Assembly (NCBI GenBank): GCA_026225215.1 | Contig: JAMFSI010000029.1 | Span: 1-33,903 of the forward strand | Length of the DNA: 33,903 nucleotides | Reading direction: 5' to 3' | Source: Sphingomonas palustris | GTDB lineage: Bacteria > Pseudomonadota > Alphaproteobacteria > Sphingomonadales > Sphingomonadaceae | Shown here: positions 8,385 to 16,153 of the stretch, one piece after another | Numbering within the stretch: the first letter of the stretch is position 1 | Layout: the number at the start of each line of letters is the position of its first letter | The notes under the pieces: model-generated | What the model was told of the DNA's origin: nothing | What the model saw: the letters and a program-made list of their open reading frames with translations, nothing else | Databases searched by the model: none | Made by a program: the position numbers and the translations under genes

Positions 8385-9766
8385 GGCGCGGCGTCGCATG
8401 GGTCACTGTGCTGACGAGCGGCTTGGTGGCCTGCGCCGGGCCGCAAGTGCCGGTCGCGCCCGTCGCCCCGGTGGTGCCCCCAGCGGCATGGCGCACGCCG
8501 CCAGCTGCAACGCAGCCCATCATCGATCAATGGTGGCAAGGCTTCGGCGATCCGGCGCTCGATACGCTGGTGGCCAAGGCCCTCGCCGATAACAGCGACA
8601 TCGCCCAGGCCGTCGCCCGCATCCGCGCCGCCCGCGCTCAGGAACGTCTGGCCCGTGCCGCGCTGTTGCCCAGCATCGGCGCCGGTATCGCCGGCGACCG
8701 CTCGCGCAGCGTCAGCCCCTTCGGCACGCCGTGGTTGCAAACCGAGGGCGAACCCTATGGCGAGGCGGCATGGGAAGTCGATCTATTCGGCCGCCTCGCC
8801 GATCGCAAGACGGCCGCGCATGACGCCTGGCTGGCGAGCCAGGCCGCACGCGACGCCACCCGCCTCGCGGTCGCCGCCGCAACCGCGAGCGGCTACATCA
8901 CTTTGCGTGCGCTCGACTCCCGGCTGGAAATCGTTCGCGAAACGCTGGCCGCGCGGGCAGCGAGTCTCAAGCTCATCCGCCGCCATGTCGAGGCGGGCTA
9001 TTCGCCCAAGCTCGAGGAGGCGCAGGCCGAGGCCGATTATCAGGCCGCGGCGCAGATTATCCCGACGCTGGAGCAAGCGGTGGCACGGCAGGAAAATGCG
9101 CTCAGCGAGCTGGTCGACGAGGTCCCAGGGCCGGTCGCGCGCGGTGCGACGCTGGAACGGCTCGCCGCGCCGGCGATCCCTGATGGCCTGCCCTCCGAAC
9201 TGCTCCGTCGCCGGCCGGACATCGCCAATGCGGAGCTGCAGCTCGCCGCGACCGATGCCAATCTCGCCGCCGCGCGCAAGGCCTTTCTACCGCGTTTGAA
9301 CCTCTCGGTTTCGGGCGGCTCGGCGATGTCGACGCTGTTGACCGGGCCGATCAGCGTCTGGTCGGTGGGCGGCAGCGCGCTGGCGCCGCTGTTCGAAGGC
9401 GGCGCCTTGCGCGCTGGAGCCGAAGGCGCTGCTGCGCAACGCGATCTTGCCGCGCTGGCTTATCGCAAAACCGCGCTGGCTGCGCTGCGCGAGGTCGATG
9501 ACGCGCTCACGGCTGCCCAGGCCAACGCGCGGCAGGTGACCATCATCACCGCAGAGCGCGACGCCCTCGCCGAGAGCCTGCGCCTCGCCACCAACCGCTA
9601 CCGCGCCGGCTATTCGCCGTACCTCGAACAACTCGACGCCCAGCGCGGGCTACTCGCAGCCGAACTGGCGCTGGCCCAGGCCCGCGCCGACCACCTGACA
9701 GCGCTGGTCGCTCTCTATAGGGCGATGGGCGGCGGCTGGGCTAGTGGCCCTCCCCGTCCATCCTGA
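8381..9766 (+). CDS. Outer membrane efflux lipoprotein, NodT/OprM family
   Basis: A 461-residue outer membrane factor. The GTG start overlaps the adaptor stop as GTGA. The signal peptide ends in lipobox LVAC (Cys18), so it is lipid-anchored like OprM and NodT. Two OEP repeats are visible, with WWQGFGDPALDTLVAKALADNSD near the start, internal ELLRRRPDIANAELQLAATDANLAAARKAFLP, and NRYRAGYSPYLEQLDAQRGLLAAE near the end, all standard for the family. It forms the trimeric exit duct for the EmrAB-like pair. Oddity: the last codons and the stop lie inside a 30-bp inverted-repeat arm (9753-9782), so the C-terminal residues RPS probably derive from the repeat. Confidence 0.94.
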   Translation: MRRGVAWVTVLTSGLVACAGPQVPVAPVAPVVPPAAWRTPPAATQPIIDQWWQGFGDPALDTLVAKALADNSDIAQAVARIRAARAQERLARAALLPSIGAGIAGDRSRSVSPFGTPWLQTEGEPYGEAAWEVDLFGRLADRKTAAHDAWLASQAARDATRLAVAAATASGYITLRALDSRLEIVRETLAARAASLKLIRRHVEAGYSPKLEEAQAEADYQAAAQIIPTLEQAVARQENALSELVDEVPGPVARGATLERLAAPAIPDGLPSELLRRRPDIANAELQLAATDANLAAARKAFLPRLNLSVSGGSAMSTLLTGPISVWSVGGSALAPLFEGGALRAGAEGAAAQRDLAALAYRKTALAALREVDDALTAAQANARQVTIITAERDALAESLRLATNRYRAGYSPYLEQLDAQRGLLAAELALAQARADHLTALVALYRAMGGGWASGPPRPS

Positions 9767-9845
9767 GCTTGTCGAAGGATTGTCCTTCTTTTGGAAAAGC
9801 CGCTGAAAAGAAAAGCAGTCCTTCGACAAGCTCAGGACGGACGGG
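9753..9845. repeat. REP-like inverted repeat and probable bidirectional terminator
   Basis: The left arm (9753-9782) and right arm (9816-9845) are reverse complements at 28 of 30 positions. The core is TCCTTCGACAAGCTCAGGA, separated by a 33-nt loop containing A/T-rich runs. It sits between the convergent efflux operon and SDR gene. Transcripts from either side would fold into a long hairpin, so it is a good candidate transcription barrier. From memory, this core is one of the commonest intergenic repeats in sphingomonads. The left arm contains the stop codon of the upstream gene (9764-9766). Confidence 0.85.
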
Positions 9846-9874
9846 GGAGGATAATCAACAAACCTTGGTATTCA

Positions 9875-10675
9875 TCAATCCTCCAGCGGTATCCCGCCGA
9901 GCGACGGCCCGCCATCCACCGCGATCGTCTGGCCGCTGATATATGACGCGGCATCGCTGGCCATGAACACGATCATATTGGCGATCTCGTCCGGGGTACC
10001 GGTGCGGCGCAGCGGAATGCCCGCGCCCATGGTCTCGGGGCCGAGCCCCGCGACATCCCACGCCGCGACCGCACGCGGGCTGGAAATCGCGCCTGCCGCC
10101 ACGCAATTGGCGCGGATGCCATAGCGGCCCCATTCGGCGGCGGTGACCTTGGTGAACATCTGCAGCGCCGATTTGGCTGCCGAATAATGCGCGCCGCCCT
10201 TGACCCCGGTGATGCCCGCACTGGAGGAAATGCTGACGATCGCACCCGACTTCTGTGCGATCATATGCTTGCCCGCCTCGCGCGTGCAGAAATAGGCCGA
10301 GCGCACATTGAGATCGAAGATCGCATCCCAGCCGCGCGTCGGGATCGACTCGAGTGGGCCCATGCGCGTGCCGCCGGCATTGTTGATCAACACGTCGATC
10401 CGACCGAAGCTATCCATCGCGGTCTGGATCAAGCGACAGACCGCTTCCTCATCCTTGACGTCGGTCGGCACCGCGAGGCATTCGCCTTTGCCCTGCGCCA
10501 GGCTCGCCTCGCGAATTTGCGCGGCCGAAGCTTCCAGCTCGGCAGCGCCACGGCTGGCGATGACGGTATGCGCGCCGAGCCGGGCAAGCTGCAGCGCGGT
10601 GGCATAGCCGATGCCGGTGCCGCCCCCGGTGATAATCGCGACTTTGCCGGTGAAATGGAGCTGTTCGGTAATCAT
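9875..10675 (-). CDS. Short-chain dehydrogenase/reductase (classical SDR)
   Basis: A 266-residue cytoplasmic oxidoreductase of normal length for classical SDRs. The nucleotide-binding motif TGGGTGIG is at 16-23. Arg42 after beta2 suggests a possible NADP preference. NNAG is at 98-101, the catalytic Ser is in the 150-152 run, and Tyr164/Lys168 form YSAAK. DGGPSLGG closes the fold. AGAGAGGA lies at ribosome binding distance before the ATG. It is divergent from the aldo/keto reductase across 173 bp. The sequence resembles the 2,4-dienoyl-CoA reductase and 3-oxoacyl-ACP reductase branch in general form, but the substrate cannot be named. Confidence 0.93.
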   Translation of the reverse strand: MITEQLHFTGKVAIITGGGTGIGYATALQLARLGAHTVIASRGAAELEASAAQIREASLAQGKGECLAVPTDVKDEEAVCRLIQTAMDSFGRIDVLINNAGGTRMGPLESIPTRGWDAIFDLNVRSAYFCTREAGKHMIAQKSGAIVSISSSAGITGVKGGAHYSAAKSALQMFTKVTAAEWGRYGIRANCVAAGAISSPRAVAAWDVAGLGPETMGAGIPLRRTGTPDEIANMIVFMASDAASYISGQTIAVDGGPSLGGIPLED

Positions 10676-10848
10676 ATCGGTTGTCCTCTCTCACCGACAG
10701 CCTATCGCTTATCGGCGAGCCAACAAGGCCTTGTTTTTCGCCATGCATCTATTGTCAGGGCAAAGGCGCAAACTATCGGGACGCGATACCGGCGCCAGGC
10801 GATATGGACGAAAATCGCCGCGCTGGCGGGATATTTCGGGAGACGGAA

Positions 10849-11913
10849 ATGACGATGCAACTCGATGATTATCGCCTGCTCGGCCGATCCGGTCTGCGGG
10901 TATCGCCGCTGTGCCTGGGCACCATGACCTTCGGCGTCGGTGCCGGCGCATGGGGCAGCACCGATGCCGAGGCGGCGGCACTGGTCGATATGTACATCGC
11001 GCGCGGCGGCAATTTCATCGATACCGCGAACTTCTACGGCGGCATGGGCCAGTCCGAAGTCATCCTGGGCAAGTGCCTGAAGGGCCGGCGCGACCGCCAG
11101 GTCATCTCGACCAAATATTCGCTGACCACCTCGCCCGGCGATCCCAATGCCTCGGGCAATCAGCGCAAGAACATGGTGCGCTCGGTCGAAGACAGCCTGC
11201 GCCGGCTCGGCACCGATTATATCGACCTGTTATATCTGCATATGTGGGATTTTCGCACCCCGGTGGACGAGATCCTGCGCGCCTTCGACGATCTCGTGCG
11301 CGCGGGCAAGATCCTCTACACCGCGCTATCGGATACGCCAGCATGGCAAGCCTCGCGGATGCAGGCGATCGCCGAATTGCGCGGCTGGACGCAATTCAGC
11401 GCCCTGCAGATTTCCTACAGCCTGACCGAGCGTACCGTCGAACGCGAGATGATCCCGATGGCGCTGGAAATGGGCATGGGCGTCTGCCCGTGGTCACCGC
11501 TCGGCGGCGGGGTGCTGACCGGCAAATATACCAAAGCCGACCTTGGCCCACCCGACATGAGCGACCTGGGTTCGCGCAAGGCGATCAATGCCGTGACCGG
11601 ACGGATCTCGGAGCAGAGCCTAGCAGTGGCCGACGTGGTGCGCGAAATCGCCGGCGAAGTGGGCAAAACCCCCGCGCAAGTCGCACTGGCCTGGACGCTG
11701 GTCAATCCGGCGGTGTGCTCACCGGTGCTGGGGGTGCGCACGCCGGCGCAGCTGGAGGACAATCTCGGTGCGCTGGATGTAGAACTGTCGCCCGATCAGC
11801 TTGCCCGGCTCGATCAGGTCAGCGGCGTGGCGCCGGTGTTCCCGATGGATATCCTCAAGGGCCCGGCGGAGGGCATGATGTTCGGTCAGGTCAAGGTGCA
11901 GGAGCGATCCTGA
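10849..11913 (+). CDS. Aldo/keto reductase
   Basis: A 354-residue NADPH-dependent reductase of the AKR fold. The ATG at 10849 follows GGGAGA by 5 nt; upstream in-frame codons from 10681 lack a ribosome binding site and do not match the family. The protein opens with LLGRSGLRVSPLCLGTMTFG. The catalytic tetrad is visible: Asp58 and Tyr63 in FIDTANFYGG, Lys89 in VISTKY and His131 in LLYLHMWD. The C-terminal half has the usual PWSPLGGGVLTGKY and VLGVRTPAQLEDNLGAL cofactor loops. This layout is that of the large AKR branch related to YajO and potassium-channel beta subunits. Carbonyl substrate unknown. Convergent with the small membrane protein 21 bp downstream. Confidence 0.93.
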   Translation: MTMQLDDYRLLGRSGLRVSPLCLGTMTFGVGAGAWGSTDAEAAALVDMYIARGGNFIDTANFYGGMGQSEVILGKCLKGRRDRQVISTKYSLTTSPGDPNASGNQRKNMVRSVEDSLRRLGTDYIDLLYLHMWDFRTPVDEILRAFDDLVRAGKILYTALSDTPAWQASRMQAIAELRGWTQFSALQISYSLTERTVEREMIPMALEMGMGVCPWSPLGGGVLTGKYTKADLGPPDMSDLGSRKAINAVTGRISEQSLAVADVVREIAGEVGKTPAQVALAWTLVNPAVCSPVLGVRTPAQLEDNLGALDVELSPDQLARLDQVSGVAPVFPMDILKGPAEGMMFGQVKVQERS

Positions 11914-11934
11914 ACGAGGTGCCGCGCTGCAACC

Positions 11935-12198
11935 TCAGGGCTGCTCGACATCGACGTCGGGCCCCGATCGGGTGGCAACCCGTGCGCCCAACTCTCCCAG
12001 CTGGTGCACGAGCAGCCCTAGATTCAGCAGAATGAACAGCACCAGCGGGGCGAGACGGCGCATATCGGCGATCCGCTCGGGCGTTTCCGCCAGCCGATGG
12101 CCGATCTCGATGATCAATCCGACCGAGAGCATGACCCCGAAGGGCGGCCAAAACGCGCATGCAAGCTTTCGTCGAGCCTTGCGCAGGCTGCGAGCCAT
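11935..12198 (-). CDS. Small putative membrane protein, two helices
   Basis: 87 residues from the ATG at 12198. A GTG at 12246 in the same frame would give 103. Neither start has a clear ribosome binding site. The N-terminus is very basic (MARSLRKARRKLACAF), followed by two hydrophobic segments (PPFGVMLSVGLIIEIG and RLAPLVLFILLNLGLLVHQLGEL) separated by a polar loop. That makes a plausible inner-membrane hairpin with a positive cytoplasmic N-terminus. I do not recognise the family. It lies downstream of the nitroreductase on the same strand, and its stop is close to the convergent AKR stop. The hydrophobic pattern favours a real gene, but the weak start keeps confidence low. Confidence 0.42.
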   Translation of the reverse strand: MARSLRKARRKLACAFWPPFGVMLSVGLIIEIGHRLAETPERIADMRRLAPLVLFILLNLGLLVHQLGELGARVATRSGPDVDVEQP

Positions 12199-12288
12199 CT
12201 GGCGATCATAAGACCCTCGTGAATAGATCGAGCCTACCCCTGCCACATACGCGGCAAAACGGTCCCGCAGGATCGTCTTGCGTTCGAG

Positions 12289-12975
12289 CTAGGACGTCAG
12301 GCCATCGAATCCCACGAAAGTCACGGTCTGCTCAAGCGGTTTGCGCTCGGACACGACGGCATTGGCGGGGAAGTTTTCGTCGGGCCAGCCCAGCGCGATG
12401 CTCTTCATGATAATCTGATCGTCGGGAATGCCGGCATGCTCGCGCACGACCGGGCTCTGCATGATGCCCTGGCTGTTGATCACCGTGCCCAGCCCGCGCG
12501 ACCAGGCCGCATTGACCAGGGCATTGGCGACGCCGCCGCAGTCAAACGGAGAGTCGTCGCTGTCGGCGAGCACCCGGTCGTAAGTAATGATGACGCAGAC
12601 CGGCGCGTCGAATTGACGGAAGCCGCGCAGCATCCATTCTTCGCGCTTCTCCTTGTCGTCGCGCGCAATGCCCATCGCGCCGAAGAGCTGTTTCGCCACG
12701 CCGACCTGCCGGTTGCGATGCTCGCCGGCGAAGGGTTGGCCCGCACGAAATTCGCGCGATTCCGGGATGCCGGCGACCATCCGCTCGACATTGCCAGCAC
12801 GGATCCGGTTCAGCGGTTCCCCGGCAATAATGTGAAAGTTCCACGGCTGGCTATTGTAGGACGATGGCGCGCGCATCACCAGGCCGAGGATTTCTTCGAT
12901 CAGGGCTCGGGGCACGGGATCGCTCCTGTACCCCCGCGTGCTTCGCCGACTCAGAATAACGTCATCATATTCCAT
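12289..12975 (-). CDS. Nitroreductase family FMN-dependent oxidoreductase
   Basis: A 228-residue flavoprotein from the ATG at 12975, with AGGA 9 nt upstream. Starting at the family's usual opening (MEYDDVILSRRSTRGYRSDPV) fits. The 55 residues upstream that stay open have no family resemblance. SRRSTRGYR and RAPSSYNSQPWNFHIIAG are the conserved FMN-phosphate and isoalloxazine contact segments. FDCGGVANALVNAAWSRGLGT and the C-terminal IALGWPDENFPANAV match the nitroreductase/NADH-dehydrogenase core. Such enzymes act as dimers, reducing nitroaromatics, quinones or flavins with NAD(P)H; the natural substrate is open. It may be co-transcribed with the small membrane protein downstream. Confidence 0.92.
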   Translation of the reverse strand: MEYDDVILSRRSTRGYRSDPVPRALIEEILGLVMRAPSSYNSQPWNFHIIAGEPLNRIRAGNVERMVAGIPESREFRAGQPFAGEHRNRQVGVAKQLFGAMGIARDDKEKREEWMLRGFRQFDAPVCVIITYDRVLADSDDSPFDCGGVANALVNAAWSRGLGTVINSQGIMQSPVVREHAGIPDDQIIMKSIALGWPDENFPANAVVSERKPLEQTVTFVGFDGLTS

Positions 12976-13154
12976 GGCCGGGTCCTGGCAGCGATTATGG
13001 ATGAGCTTCGTTATCGCCTCCCCGACCGGCTGAAAAGCAGCCTCGCCCCCGACTGCCGCCACGGTCATGATCTCTCGCCGATGAATCGCGGAAAGCTTGC
13101 GTATTATGCGGCGGCGCGGCGGAATGACGATGTGGCGCAAAAACCGACCTCTAT

Positions 13155-13182
13155 TTGAAATTTCAAGGCGAATGCGCTATAT
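13155..13182 (+). promoter_or_regulatory. Predicted promoter/operator of the toxin-antitoxin pair
   Basis: A perfect 12-bp palindrome, TTGAAATTTCAA (13155-13166), supplies a -35-like TTGAAA. TATATG at 13177-13182 follows after a 16-bp spacer as a -10. The antitoxin ATG lies 28 bp further on, with AGGAG at 13199-13203. Antitoxins of this class usually repress their own promoter by binding palindromes overlapping it, so TTGAAATTTCAA is a candidate operator. Confidence 0.5.
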
Positions 13183-13209
13183 GACCATTTACATAGTCAG
13201 GAGCATGAC

Positions 13210-13452
13210 ATGGACGCGATCAATCTGGCGGATGCCAAAGCCCATCTGAGCAAGCTCATCGATCGGGTCGAAGCCGGCGATTCCATTGACATCACTCGAC
13301 GCGGCAAGCCCGTCGCGCGCCTCACCGCTGTCATCAGGTCGCGCAAGCCGATCGACGTCGCCTTGCTCCAGTCGCTGACGGCAACGATGCCCCCACAAGC
13401 TGAAAGTGCCGCCGATCTGGTGCGGGCGATGCGGGAGGGCGATCGCTACTGA
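13210..13452 (+). CDS. Type II antitoxin, Phd/YefM family
   Basis: An 80-residue protein with AGGAG 6 nt before its ATG. The N-terminal half ([38 protein letters not shown]) is the Phd/YefM DNA-binding fold, with the typical A-K-x-x-L-S-x-L-I and G-K-P-V-A-R-L segments. The acidic, less ordered C-terminal part (residues 55-80) would wrap the toxin. Its TGA shares one base with the toxin ATG, ensuring coupled translation with the antitoxin made first. By analogy it neutralises the downstream PIN toxin and autoregulates the operon. Confidence 0.93.
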   Translation: MDAINLADAKAHLSKLIDRVEAGDSIDITRRGKPVARLTAVIRSRKPIDVALLQSLTATMPPQAESAADLVRAMREGDRY

Positions 13453-13877
13453 TGCTCTATCTCGATACATCTGTCATCGTTTCGGCGCTCTCCAACGAAG
13501 CGATGACGCCGCGTATTCAAACCTGGTTGGCGGAGCAAGATCCGGCCCAGCTTGTGATCAGCGACTGGACCGTGACCGAGATGTCCTCAGCCTTGGCGAT
13601 CAAACTGCGGACCGGACAGATTCAGCTTGGACATCGGGCAGCGGCGTTGGCGGCATTCAACAAGCTGGTCGCCGAGAGTTTCGCCGTGCTCCCGGTAACC
13701 GCGGGGCAGTTTCGGGCGGCGGCGAAGTTCGCCGATCAGCATCTCCTCGGGCTTCGCGCCGGCGATGCACTTCATCTTGCCATCGCATCGGAGCATGGCG
13801 CCAAGATTTACACGCTTGATCAGCGGCTTGCTGAGGCCGGTCCGGCGCTCGGCGTGCTGACGCAGCTTCTCGCCTGA
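13452..13877 (+). CDS. vapC: VapC-type toxin, PIN-domain ribonuclease
   Basis: A 141-residue PIN protein. The four acidic metal-binding residues are all present: Asp5 (MLYLDTS), Glu43 (TVTEMSSAL), Asp105 (AGDALHLA) and Asp123 ([10 protein letters not shown]). Mg2+-dependent RNase activity is therefore expected, probably against tRNA or rRNA as for other VapC proteins. The start overlaps the antitoxin stop by one base (TGATG). Length and motif spacing are normal, so the toxin appears intact. The family is firm; the RNA target is unknown. Confidence 0.93.
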   Translation: MLYLDTSVIVSALSNEAMTPRIQTWLAEQDPAQLVISDWTVTEMSSALAIKLRTGQIQLGHRAAALAAFNKLVAESFAVLPVTAGQFRAAAKFADQHLLGLRAGDALHLAIASEHGAKIYTLDQRLAEAGPALGVLTQLLA

Positions 13878-14018
13878 TCAGGGTTCAAATCTGCTACGCT
13901 GACGACGCCTGTAGCTCCCATCTGCACACGCGCCCGACCTCCCCCGATCTCCTGATTACGTCGATCATGGGTCGCTCCGCTCGCAGTGACGAGTGTGCAA
14001 ATGAGATCGAATCTGCGT

Positions 14019-14909
14019 CTAACTCGCGAAATAACCCGGCTGGCCGATATCCGCGATGAGACCGATCTGCGTCGGTTTCCAGTCCAGCCACTGCTGCGTC
14101 AAAGCGCTGGAGGCGGGCATATCGAGGCCGGCGAACATTGCGAGCGGGCCGTAATAATCGCCAGCTTCTTCCTGCTCGATCGAGACCACGGGCACGTTGA
14201 GAGCACGGCCAATCACCTCCATGATTTGGCGCATGGGCACGCCCTCTTCACCGACCGCATGATAGATGCTGTTCGCAGCGCCTTTCTCCAATGCCAGCCG
14301 GTAGAGGCGGACGACATCCAGCCTGTGCCCCGCTGCCCAGCGCGCGCTGCCGTCGCCGACATAAGCGGCCGCGCCTTTCTGGCGTGCTCCTTCGAGCAGA
14401 TAGGTGATCAATCCCGCCTTGCCGTCGCCGCCGTGCACTTGCGGCAGGCGTATCGCCATCGCGCGCACGCCGCGCGATGCGTAAGCCAGCCCGGCCTGTT
14501 CCGACACGCGCGGAATATCTGTGCCGGCATCGCGCCGCATCTCTTCGGTGGCCACCGCGCCCGGGGCGATGGCGGCGGTTCCCGAGGTGACGATGAAGGG
14601 CTTGTTGGTGCCTTCCAGCACATCGCCCATCGCTGCGATGGCGCGCTTGTCGATCTGACCGTTCTCCGCGAATTTCGTAAAATCGTGGATGAAGGCGAGA
14701 TGGATCACCCCATCGGCGTCCGCCGCGCCCGCGCGCAAGCTGTCGAGGTCTTCGAGCGAACCGCGATGCACCTCGGCGCCGGCCGCTTCCAGCGCCGCGA
14801 CGTTGGCGTCGGAGCGGGTAAGGCCCACCACCTGGTGGCCGTTCGCGATCAATTCCTGGGTTGTGGCGGCGCCGATAAATCCGGCGGCACCGGTCATGAA
14901 GACACGCAT
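14019..14909 (-). CDS. Atypical SDR / NAD(P)-dependent epimerase-like oxidoreductase
   Basis: A 296-residue Rossmann-fold protein with AAGGAG at ribosome binding distance. TGAAGFIG at 6-13 is the nucleotide-binding GxxGxxG. GVIHLAFIHDF and GVRAMAIRLPQVHG follow the pattern of epimerase/dehydratase-like proteins. The classical YxxxK pair is missing: the segment where it should fall reads AYASRG, so this is an atypical SDR with a changed catalytic mechanism or a ligand-sensing role. It is divergent from the MLTR-type regulator at 15042; SDR genes beside such regulators are common and usually controlled by them. Substrate unknown. Confidence 0.88.
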   Translation of the reverse strand: MRVFMTGAAGFIGAATTQELIANGHQVVGLTRSDANVAALEAAGAEVHRGSLEDLDSLRAGAADADGVIHLAFIHDFTKFAENGQIDKRAIAAMGDVLEGTNKPFIVTSGTAAIAPGAVATEEMRRDAGTDIPRVSEQAGLAYASRGVRAMAIRLPQVHGGDGKAGLITYLLEGARQKGAAAYVGDGSARWAAGHRLDVVRLYRLALEKGAANSIYHAVGEEGVPMRQIMEVIGRALNVPVVSIEQEEAGDYYGPLAMFAGLDMPASSALTQQWLDWKPTQIGLIADIGQPGYFAS

Positions 14910-15011
14910 GGGAACTCTCCTTGATTAAAGCGCCAGGCGGCGAGTGCCATTCCCTTCGCTTTTCGAGAGTGATATTTCCGCCGATATGCTATGATGGTAA
15001 AGTAGTGATAA

Positions 15012-15025
15012 TATACTGGTATAAT
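15012..15025 (+). promoter_or_regulatory. Predicted -10 element and overlapping operator dyad of the regulator
   Basis: In the 132-bp gap between the SDR and the regulator, TATAAT (15020-15025) is a consensus -10 for the plus strand. It overlaps a perfect dyad TATAC-TG-GTATA (15012-15023). Transcription from it would begin about 10 nt before the regulator start, leaving just room for AGGA. The dyad is placed to let the regulator repress itself and the divergent SDR. No good -35 is visible. Confidence 0.45.
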
Positions 15026-15041
15026 CGCTAACAGGATGATC

Positions 15042-15863
15042 ATGCCCGCCGCGAAGGAAAACCTGCTGGGAACTTATCTGAAGGATCGCCGCGCAAAGCT
15101 CGATCCGACCGCTTTCGGCTTTCCCTTAGCACGACGCCGGACGCCAGGCCTCCGCCGCGAGGAAGTGGCCCAACGCGCTAATGTCAGCGCCACCTGGTAC
15201 ACCTGGCTGGAGCAAGGACGCGGCGGCGCGCCATCCGCCGATGTACTCGATCGCATTGCGCGCGCGATGATGCTGACCGACGCCGAGCGCGAGCATTTGT
15301 TTCTGCTCGGGCTGGGCCGCCCGCCCGAGGTTCGCTATCGCGCGCCCGAAGGTATCACGCCGCGTTTGCAACGCGTGCTCGACACACTGGAACATAGCCC
15401 CGCTTTCATTCGAACGGCCACGTGGGACGTGATCGCCTGGAACAAAGCTGCCGCAGCGGTTTTGACCGATTACAGCACGCAGCCGGAAGGCCAGCGCAAT
15501 GTGCTGCGCATGATGTTCCATGACCCGCGCATCCGCGCCGCGCAGTCCAATTGGCAAAGCGTTGCGCGGTATGTCGTGGCATCGTTTCGCGCCGACGTGG
15601 CGCGCGCCGGCGCGGCGCGAAACGTGCAATCGCTGGTCGACGAACTCTGCGCGACCAGTCCTGAATTCGCGGCAATGTGGAGCGACAACGATGTGCAGGC
15701 GCATGGCGACGGCGTGAAAGTCCTGCATCATCCCGTCGCCGGGCCGCTCTCGATGGAATTTTCGGCCTTCGCCGTCGATGGTCGCCCCGATCTCAACATG
15801 GTGATCTACAATCCCGCAACGCCCGAAGATGCGGACAAGATCAGATCCTTGATGAAAAGCTGA
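15042..15863 (+). CDS. XRE-family regulator with MLTR ligand-binding domain (MmyB-like)
   Basis: A 273-residue protein. The ATG at 15042 follows AGGA at a good distance; an ATG six bases earlier overlaps that site. The N-terminus has the family's typical opening: LGTYLKDRRAKLDP, then RRRTPGLRREEVAQRANVSATWYTWLEQGR (about 31-60), the helix-turn-helix. IARAMMLTDAEREHLFLLGLG links to a PAS-like MLTR ligand-binding domain (about 105-265) with the conserved AWNKAAAAVL, MMFHDPRIR and WSDNDVQAH. Known members bind fatty-acid-like ligands, but this one's ligand is not known. Divergent arrangement with the SDR at 14909 suggests it controls that gene and itself. Confidence 0.93.
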   Translation: MPAAKENLLGTYLKDRRAKLDPTAFGFPLARRRTPGLRREEVAQRANVSATWYTWLEQGRGGAPSADVLDRIARAMMLTDAEREHLFLLGLGRPPEVRYRAPEGITPRLQRVLDTLEHSPAFIRTATWDVIAWNKAAAAVLTDYSTQPEGQRNVLRMMFHDPRIRAAQSNWQSVARYVVASFRADVARAGAARNVQSLVDELCATSPEFAAMWSDNDVQAHGDGVKVLHHPVAGPLSMEFSAFAVDGRPDLNMVIYNPATPEDADKIRSLMKS

Positions 15864-16153
15864 TAATTGCGCCGACTTTTCGACTATCCCGATCAGCCGG
15901 GTCAGTTCCCTGGCTCCCCGCATACCTGAAAGCGAAGTGTCTGCCACCAGCGCTGGTCTCTAGGCTTCGTCACCGAATACCCTCTCATAAAGCCGCCGGT
16001 TTCAGTCTGTCAAAGAAGGCTCGCGCCAAGTGGTGCGCGTGGCGCTCCTCGGCCCGGATGGTCCGACAAGGACGTTCACTCGCTGGGCAACACCCGATCC
16101 CCTGGTGAATGCGCGGGCTCAGCGCTGGAACGCAAGACAGCGCGCCGAGCGTC
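15864..16153. other. Non-coding gap between convergent regulator and dioxygenase genes
   Basis: 290 bp with short open frames but no recognisable protein on either strand. A perfect 12-bp palindrome ACCAGCGCTGGT lies at 15946-15957 but lacks a loop and a T run, so it is not a convincing terminator. It may be worn remnant sequence. Confidence 0.5.

Noticed and set aside
15946..15957. Perfect palindrome ACCAGCGCTGGT as a terminator
   Set aside because: There is no loop and no T run after it, and it lies about 80 bp from the regulator stop; chance palindromes of this size are expected in GC-rich DNA.
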